Below, piece after piece: positions 58,913-64,000 of a stretch of 64,000 nucleotides of DNA; position 1 is the first letter of the stretch; each line of letters starts with the position of its first letter. Source of the DNA: Strigamia acuminata (Eukaryota; Arthropoda; Chilopoda; Geophilomorpha; Linotaeniidae); NCBI GenBank assembly GCA_949358305.1, contig OX442314.1, forward strand, positions 10,347,060-10,411,059. The letters are read 5' to 3'. The position numbers were made by a program, and so were the translations under genes. The notes under the pieces were generated by a model. The model made no database searches. It was given only the letters and a program-made list of their open reading frames with translations, and was not told the origin of the DNA.

Positions 58913-59543
58913 GTTGGATTTTTGGAGGGAAACGAGATCGGTTGTTTACTCGATTCAAACGGTGATAGAAGCCGGTTTCGTACACGCTTCGTATAAATGG
59001 ATGATTCAATTCGATCTACGCACGGTTATTGGGTGTCGGTCGGCGCTTTTTCGCGGCGAAAAGTCACTTGAGATCAGAGATATATTCCTCGTCCATCACA
59101 TTGCTCTGGATCCTCCTCGTGCGGCAAGTCAACGCGACTGCTGCATTCGCGGGTTGGCACGGCCGAAATATTAGAAACTCCATTTTCGTTTGTATCAAGT
59201 GTGAAAAACTTTTCGGTTTCGAGGGAAATTAATTGACAAATGTTTTTTTCGGCTTTTGCAAAGTGTTGGGTCGAGGGGTATTTTGTAATTTGTTTTTTTT
59301 TTCGGGGTCAGGGTGAATGATTAGGTGAATACTCTTTGTAAAGCCGAAGCGGCCATTGTAACGACTCTTCCGATTGGCTGTTTGGAGGAAAATGGCGGAT
59401 ACGGTTGATGGTTTTGATAAAAGATGGCGGTGGAATGTTGATTTTGTTTTGGGATTAAATGTTTGTTTGTGATGGTTGGAAATGAGGAAAACGACAAGAT
59501 TTTGTTTTTTTTTAAATAAATTATTCTTTTTATTTTTTATTTT
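58913..59543. promoter_or_regulatory. BAZ1A upstream region
   Basis: Spacer between the BAZ1A start and the RTRAF stop. About 460-520 bp upstream of the BAZ1A start are two YY1-like ATGGCGG sites on the plus strand (AAAATGGCGGAT near 59,390; AAAGATGGCGGTGG near 59,420) and an inverted CCAAT box (GATTGGCTG near 59,372). Together they look like a TATA-less promoter. No coding frame there is convincing. Confidence 0.4.
59529..59534 (-). terminator. Likely poly(A) signal of RTRAF
   Basis: AATAAA on the minus strand about 10 bp past the RTRAF stop codon, within an A/T-rich run. Confidence 0.4.
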
Positions 59544-61111
59544 TTATTTAATTCCAACTTTTCCCAGACGAGAATCAGTCTTGGGATTGGCTGTTATGGT
59601 CTGAACAGCGACAATGGCTTCGTTGATTTTCGTCTGCAGGTCGCGTAAATCTCTAATGTATAGCAATCGCAAGATTTTGGCCGCTTGATTCAGAACGTAA
59701 TCGCCAGTGTCGAATCCTAGGTCGGATTCTTGGATTGGGAATGGCTTTCCTTCTGCGCATGCGCCGCCAATTTGTTTCATTCCCTCGGCTGACAGTTGTT
59801 CGTTGATAATTCGACGAAGCGCCTGAAAAATATTAAAAAATAAATTTATTTATTTTTACATTTTTAATTATATATGGAATAAATATTTACTCGAAGTGTG
59901 ATTAAATGATCGGGATGTTTGCACATGCTTATCAATTGGGCGATCGCATTCACGCCCTGTTTGAATTCGTCGGAATTGACTAAAAATTTTATTGAAAAGA
60001 TAAATGAAGAAATGGGAATATGTTTTCGAATATTTTATGATTTAAACTTACAGTCGAGATTATCCAGAGGATTGGTTGACACGACTTGAGGGATCGACAT
60101 TTGGTTGATGTTTTCAGCCGTTTTTTCGCCGTATTTCTCAACTGTAGTTCAAATAAATTCAGTTTAGAACACATGAAATTGATATTTTATGCAATGCTGT
60201 GGAAAAATGTAATTTTTATGCCTAAAATTATTCATTTTGTGCCTGAACAATTAACTTTTGTGCCTGAACAATTAATTTTTGTGCCTGAAAAATTCATTTG
60301 TGTGTCTGAAAAATTAATTTTTGTGTCTGAAAAATTTATTTTTGTGCCTAAAAAATCATTTTTGCGCAGAAAAATTCAAATTTGAGCCTAAAAATACTCA
60401 TTTTTGTGCAGAAAAACCAATTTCTGTGTCTAAAATTCGTTTTGAGGCTAAAACAAATTCATTTTTATGCCTAAAACTTCATTTTTGAGCCTAAAACTTA
60501 ATTTTTGTACATGAAAATCAATTTTTTGACTCAATTTTTGCATTTTAAGATGCATTTCAGCATTCATTGCTTCTAAACTAATTACTTTTTCATCAAAAAT
60601 ATAAAATTTTCGTCTAAAAAGTGAATTTTTAATTTATTTTGCTTCGCACCGGCTACCAAAGTAGCTTGCTGCGGCTCGCATTTTATGTTTACCATTTTCG
60701 CCGTACTCCGCTCGTACTGCCAATCCTAAAAGCCAGTCTGTGACAGCTTCGATCTCTTTCGCATCATGCGGACAATCCAGATCTTTTAAATACTATTTTT
60801 CGTTCAAAAAAAAAAAACATTATTAACCATATACAAATCCAAATTTACAATTTCTTCACTTTCTTAAAGTGTTTTTGCCAATCATTAGCCGCAATGTTTT
60901 TTAATTTTCCCCTGTCTTCTATTTTGTAATGTCTCACTTTCTGGTCTTCAATCCACACGACCAATGTACGAAATTGTTTCTCGTCTGAAAGAATAATGCA
61001 AAAATCGGTTAATAAATTCAAATTTAAACACGTGTTAAATCAATATTCACCGTGCACATTGAAAGAGTCGGGACTGTGAAAATCTAGAGCTAATAATTTC
61101 CTTTTAAACAT
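59544..61111 (-). CDS. RTRAF: RTRAF (C14orf166/hCLE), tRNA ligase complex and RNA factor
   Basis: Exons (minus) 61051-61111, 60860-60984, 60693-60792, 60052-60141, 59891-59979, 59544-59822 join to 247 residues (human 244). The family member is a subunit of the RTCB/DDX1/FAM98 tRNA ligase complex and binds RNA polymerase II. Conserved words along the protein: MFKRKLLALDFHSPDSFN at the start; VVWIEDQKVRHYKIEDRGKL; WLLGLAVRAEYGEN; and the strongly conserved C-terminus LGFDTGDYVLNQAAKILRLL then DLRDLQTKINEAIVAVQTI and NPKTDSRLGKVG. No known catalytic motif, as expected. Same strand as BAZ1A, 631 bp from its start; divergent from the next gene. Confidence 0.96.
60200..60545. repeat. RTRAF intron 3 minisatellite, about 21-bp unit
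   Basis: Degenerate units with core AAAAATTAATTTTTGTGCCT between RTRAF exons 4 and 3. The short plus-strand frame across it is an artefact. Confidence 0.85.
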
Positions 61112-61566
61112 GTTTGTATATTTTAGTAGTTTGACGATAATAACCACAGATCCTTGCAATGGCCGCCGCTTACGGCGCGCTGTTAAAAAAGTGTCCTAAT
61201 AAATCCAAATTCAATAAACGTCATTTATTAATTTATGCATATATTTTATTTTTATTTTAAATTTAAATTCACGTGGATTCAATTTTTTTTTTCAATTAGA
61301 GACTCAAATAAATTTTTTCTTTTATTTGTAGTTGTTTAAATTCCCGACAGGTGGCGACAATTGATATTGAGCGAGATACAGAGCGAGAGTTTTAATTGTT
61401 ACAAATAGACTGATACCGGTTCGGCTACCTACAGCTGAGATATTTTACTGGTTTTTCACAGTTTCGAAGGTAAAACCTTTCCAAAACAGTTGTTATAAAT
61501 CATTTATATCTCATAATTTCGTTGTGTTTATTTATCAATGCAGATACAGATGACCGAGATTCAAAC
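61112..61566. promoter_or_regulatory. Divergent RTRAF / unknown-gene promoter region
   Basis: Head-to-head starts 456 bp apart. It contains GCAATGGCCGCCGCTTACGG near 61,158 and, on the plus side, a probable 5' untranslated intron from GTAAAA at 61,470 to a pyrimidine-poor CAATGCAG ending at 61,543. Confidence 0.45.
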
Positions 61567-62340
61567 ATGGTGCCTAAACGAAAATATTTATTGAGAAACA
61601 GCAACGCCAAAAGAAAGAAATTCGACGAGGTGTGAATGAAATAACACTTAATTAATAATTTATTAATATTTTATTTAAATTTGTCGTTACAGCAATTAAT
61701 TGTTCTTTCCCCATGCACGGAAGTAACAAATTCCGAAAGCGAAACCGAAACCACAACCAGTGATAGCGACGACACCTACGAGGCATCAGAGTCCGAACTC
61801 GAACCAATTCTGCAGGAACCGGATCCAGCTAATCATGACGTCAAACCAGATACCAGTGAGAACCAACGAGAGATTGGCGATGACGTCACGAAACCCTTGG
61901 TTACGTCATCAGACAACGAGATCTACTGCAGGAAGTTAACCAATGCTATGAGAAATAAATCAGAAGATTGGTTTTTCAATTTCAGTGCTACTGAGAACGA
62001 GTGCGCACTAAGAATGTTGAATAAAGAGCATATCGAAGTGACCGCGACCAAAAGACACGACCATTTTTATTTGGAAATCGAAGTCGATGGCGACAAGATT
62101 TCGCCTTACAATCCATTTTGGTTGAAGCAATTCGTGTGTGTCACAGAAACGGGTCTATACGAATTGTTAAAATACCTAAATAATTGGAACCAATGTCCGA
62201 AAATCAACCGGGAAAAATGCTTAATAATTTGCGAAAAACCGGCCGTGTTTTGCGCCATTTGTAGAGAGGGGGAGAACTATAAATGTATCGTGTCTTATGA
62301 TGTCAAGCTACAATGTATGACGTCACACGACGAAGCATAG
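61567..62340 (+). CDS. Unrecognised two-exon protein, basic start and acidic Ser/Thr tract
   Basis: Exons 61567-61629 and 61693-62340 (GAG|GTGTGA ... TTACAG|CAA) give 236 residues. The start at MVPKRKYLLRN was chosen because the upstream ATG at about 61,550 runs into a stop. The N-terminus is basic and could be a nuclear signal (KRKYLLRNSNAKRKKFDE). Residues about 30-60 are rich in S, T, D and E (TNSESETETTTSDSDD). The C-terminal 130 residues look folded: FFNFSATENECALRML, FYLEIEVDGDKISPYNPFWL, TGLYELLKYLNNW, and a Cys-containing end (CAICREGENYKC). Intact, with clean splice sites, codon use like the neighbours and a poly(A) signal at 62,511, so it is probably a real gene. I recognise no family. 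Confidence 0.8.
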
Positions 62341-62510
62341 AAAAGAAATGGCCGCCAAAAAACGGAATGATAAAACCGAAAAATTCTGTTAAATCATTGA
62401 AATTAAACGGAAAAAAATGCGTTTAATGTTGAAAATATTATTTAAGGTTGTAAAAATTATCGTTTATTTGTTTGTGATTATAATATAATTTATAAAAATG
62501 ATTTTTTCTC

Positions 62511-62516
62511 AATAAA
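62511..62516 (+). terminator. Likely poly(A) signal of the unrecognised gene
   Basis: AATAAA about 170 bp beyond the stop. A second AATAAA lies about 20 bp further. The region is also the 3' end of the convergent NPC2 gene. Confidence 0.5.
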
Positions 62517-62554
62517 ATTTAATAATATCAATAAAATTGCTTTTTTTTACGAAA

Positions 62555-63510
62555 TTATTTAATTTGAGAAGGAATTTTTACGCAAACTAAATCCGCTCCG
62601 TTCTCGTCAACAAGTTCGTATTTTATGGTAACTGCCAACTAGAAAAATAAATAAATAAATAAATTGGAAATTTTAGTTAATTTTGAAGTCAGCTCAAGAC
62701 AAGCATTTTAAATATGCTGTTTAGTCTAAATTCTTTTACAAATGCGCCTAGTGTTTTTACCTTTGGATAGCTAGGCAATATGGCCATCTCTTTATGATAT
62801 TGGTACTCGGTACCATCCGCTAATGGGCATGTAAGGCCACTGTCTTGACATGCATCGGGGTTCGGTAGTGGGAAAGGAAATGGAAGGCCGCCTATTATTC
62901 CATGTATTTCGGCTTTAACTGATTGAGCAGCTTCCTCTATGAAAAAAGAAAATATGTAAAATTAATTTTTGATTTTAACACGATTTTAGGGCGTGTTGTG
63001 ATGACAGAACGTCATTCAGTTGCAACACAAATCAAAACCAATGAAATTATATAATTGTAAATTCTGGTTTTAATTTTATTTAGAATTTATTTGTGTGTTA
63101 GAATTTTAAAACTGCAAATTTGTTCGTGTTGTTAGAACAATAACTTTGTTTTGTGTTGAAACAATCGTTTTGTTTTGTGTTGCAGCAATGGTTTAGTCTG
63201 TGTTGAACAATTGTTGTTCATTTCACATTTTTACTTGATTTAAATGTGATTTTGATGGTAACGTTTTGGCCTGATGGTAAAATACAAACAGTTCCACAAG
63301 GTGGAACCATTTCAACGTTTTCTAACGTGCCTGTCTTGGAACCTATAAAATAAAATAGAATTTTAATTTTTTAAAAGTAAATTAATCAGATTGTTATGTG
63401 CACTAATTTTTCTTACCACAATCGGTATATTTGACGTTAGCATGACCCGAGTTAGTGAAAAACACAAGTACGGCTGAGACAATAACCAAGAATGTTTTCG
63501 CTGCCATCAT
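62555..63510 (-). CDS. NPC2: NPC2-type sterol-binding protein (ML domain)
   Basis: Exons (minus) 63417-63510, 63235-63342, 62761-62936, 62555-62638 join to 153 residues (human 151). A secreted/lysosomal protein that in the family binds cholesterol and passes it to NPC1. The signal peptide MAAKTFLVIVSAVLVFFTNS ends near GHA. Six cysteines sit in the family spacing (YTDCG, VPPCGTVC, DACQDSGLTC, LVC), enough for three disulfides. Also visible are an N-glycosylation sequon in QNVTIKI, the conserved GGLPFPFPLPNPDAC and LPSYPK, and the last strand LAVTIKYELVDENGADLVC. Start: the first of two ATGs in MMAAK. Arthropods often have several NPC2 paralogues; which one this is cannot be told. Confidence 0.95.
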
Positions 63511-64000
63511 GTTAAACAGAAGTAATCAGATTCAGTCGAGAGTAAATATCGATAGGAAATGAATTGTTCCCGATTAAACTTATCAGATAAGAGTGATCAT
63601 GTTGATTTGATTCAAACAAGCTGATTCTGAGTCATAACTTGAGTGAAACTCACGTGGTGTATCAGGTTTTCTCATAACCCAAGATTATTTTTTGTTTCTT
63701 ATAAAGTTCAGAAATTATTAATTCAGTTAAGTTCAATTACAAAATACTAATTTAGTAAATTAAAATAATAATATTAAAATAATAATATTTTTTGTCATTT
63801 CAACATTTCATCGCCATGTTTTTTTAATGACGTCACTTCAATTTCGATTTCCGGTAGTTTCGGTTTTAGTGATATCGTTTTTAATTTTCAAAACAAGATC
63901 AGATAACGACAAACAATCGATACTTATCTTGACAATTGGTTAGAATTGGGATAGAATTTCAAGTTTTCATGACATAACAAATATGGCAGTGCACTGAGCT
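63511..64000. other. NPC2 upstream region, no gene seen
   Basis: AT-rich. AGATAAGAGTGATCATG and ATCAGATAAC near 63,588 and 63,898 are GATA-type words, suggestive only. No exon, RNA gene or repeat recognised. Confidence 0.4.

Noticed and set aside
1..64000. tRNA, rRNA or other structured RNA genes
   Set aside because: No cloverleaf with A/B boxes or recognisable rRNA/snRNA words found by eye; a covariance search was not possible.

Overview
This window is nuclear DNA from an invertebrate animal. It holds AT-rich, intron-dense, bilaterian-type genes with mostly 50-100 bp GT-AG introns, no operons, LTR and foldback transposons, and introns filled with private minisatellites. The BAZ1A orthologue has two PHD fingers, as in insect Acf1, so an arthropod is plausible. 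I cannot name the species.

Layout: 1-3989 (-) nidogen, 5' eleven exons only (NIDO, EGF, G2, EGFs), running off the left edge. 5215-43637 (-) cobalamin-dependent methionine synthase MTR, 26 exons joined here into a 1246-residue frame. 44312-46170 (+) syntaxin-5, 6 exons. 46524-50165 (+) ATG14/Barkor, 10 exons. 51166-58912 (-) BAZ1A/ACF1, 21 exons. 59544-61111 (-) RTRAF, 6 exons. 61567-62340 (+) an unrecognised two-exon acidic protein. 62555-63510 (-) NPC2, 4 exons. For every complete gene the exon lengths sum to a multiple of three, and the protein lengths fall close to the human ones.

Intron 15 of MTR (8590-40142) is about 31.5 kb, while its neighbours are mostly under 300 bp. Nearly all of it is one insertion bounded by long terminal inverted repeats (about 0.4-0.5 kb) next to TTAA. 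Inside are repeated copies of the element's own right end, a direct segmental duplication (18.4-20.6 kb against 25.0-29.9 kb), many decayed copies of unrecognised spliced coding cassettes (one with a Cys/His zinc-binding pattern), gag relics, an apparently intact Ty3/gypsy retrotransposon with identical 183-bp LTRs and a 5-bp target duplication, a GC-rich foldback element with an approximate empty site in the paralogous copy, and a minisatellite. I found no recognisable transposase or DNA polymerase for the big element. This is the best candidate for something undescribed.

Two further themes stand out. First, almost every long intron carries a tandem repeat whose unit is a multiple of about 10-10.5 bp (10, 20, 21, 31, 40, 41), often with A/T tracts in helical phase, as in intrinsically curved DNA. 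Second, the gene set (nidogen, MTR, ATG14, BAZ1A, RTRAF, NPC2) matches human 14q and 1q42-43, which suggests old bilaterian linkage.

The genes serve unrelated housekeeping roles: basement membrane, methionine cycle, Golgi SNARE, autophagy, chromatin remodelling, RNA processing, and lysosomal sterol transfer.
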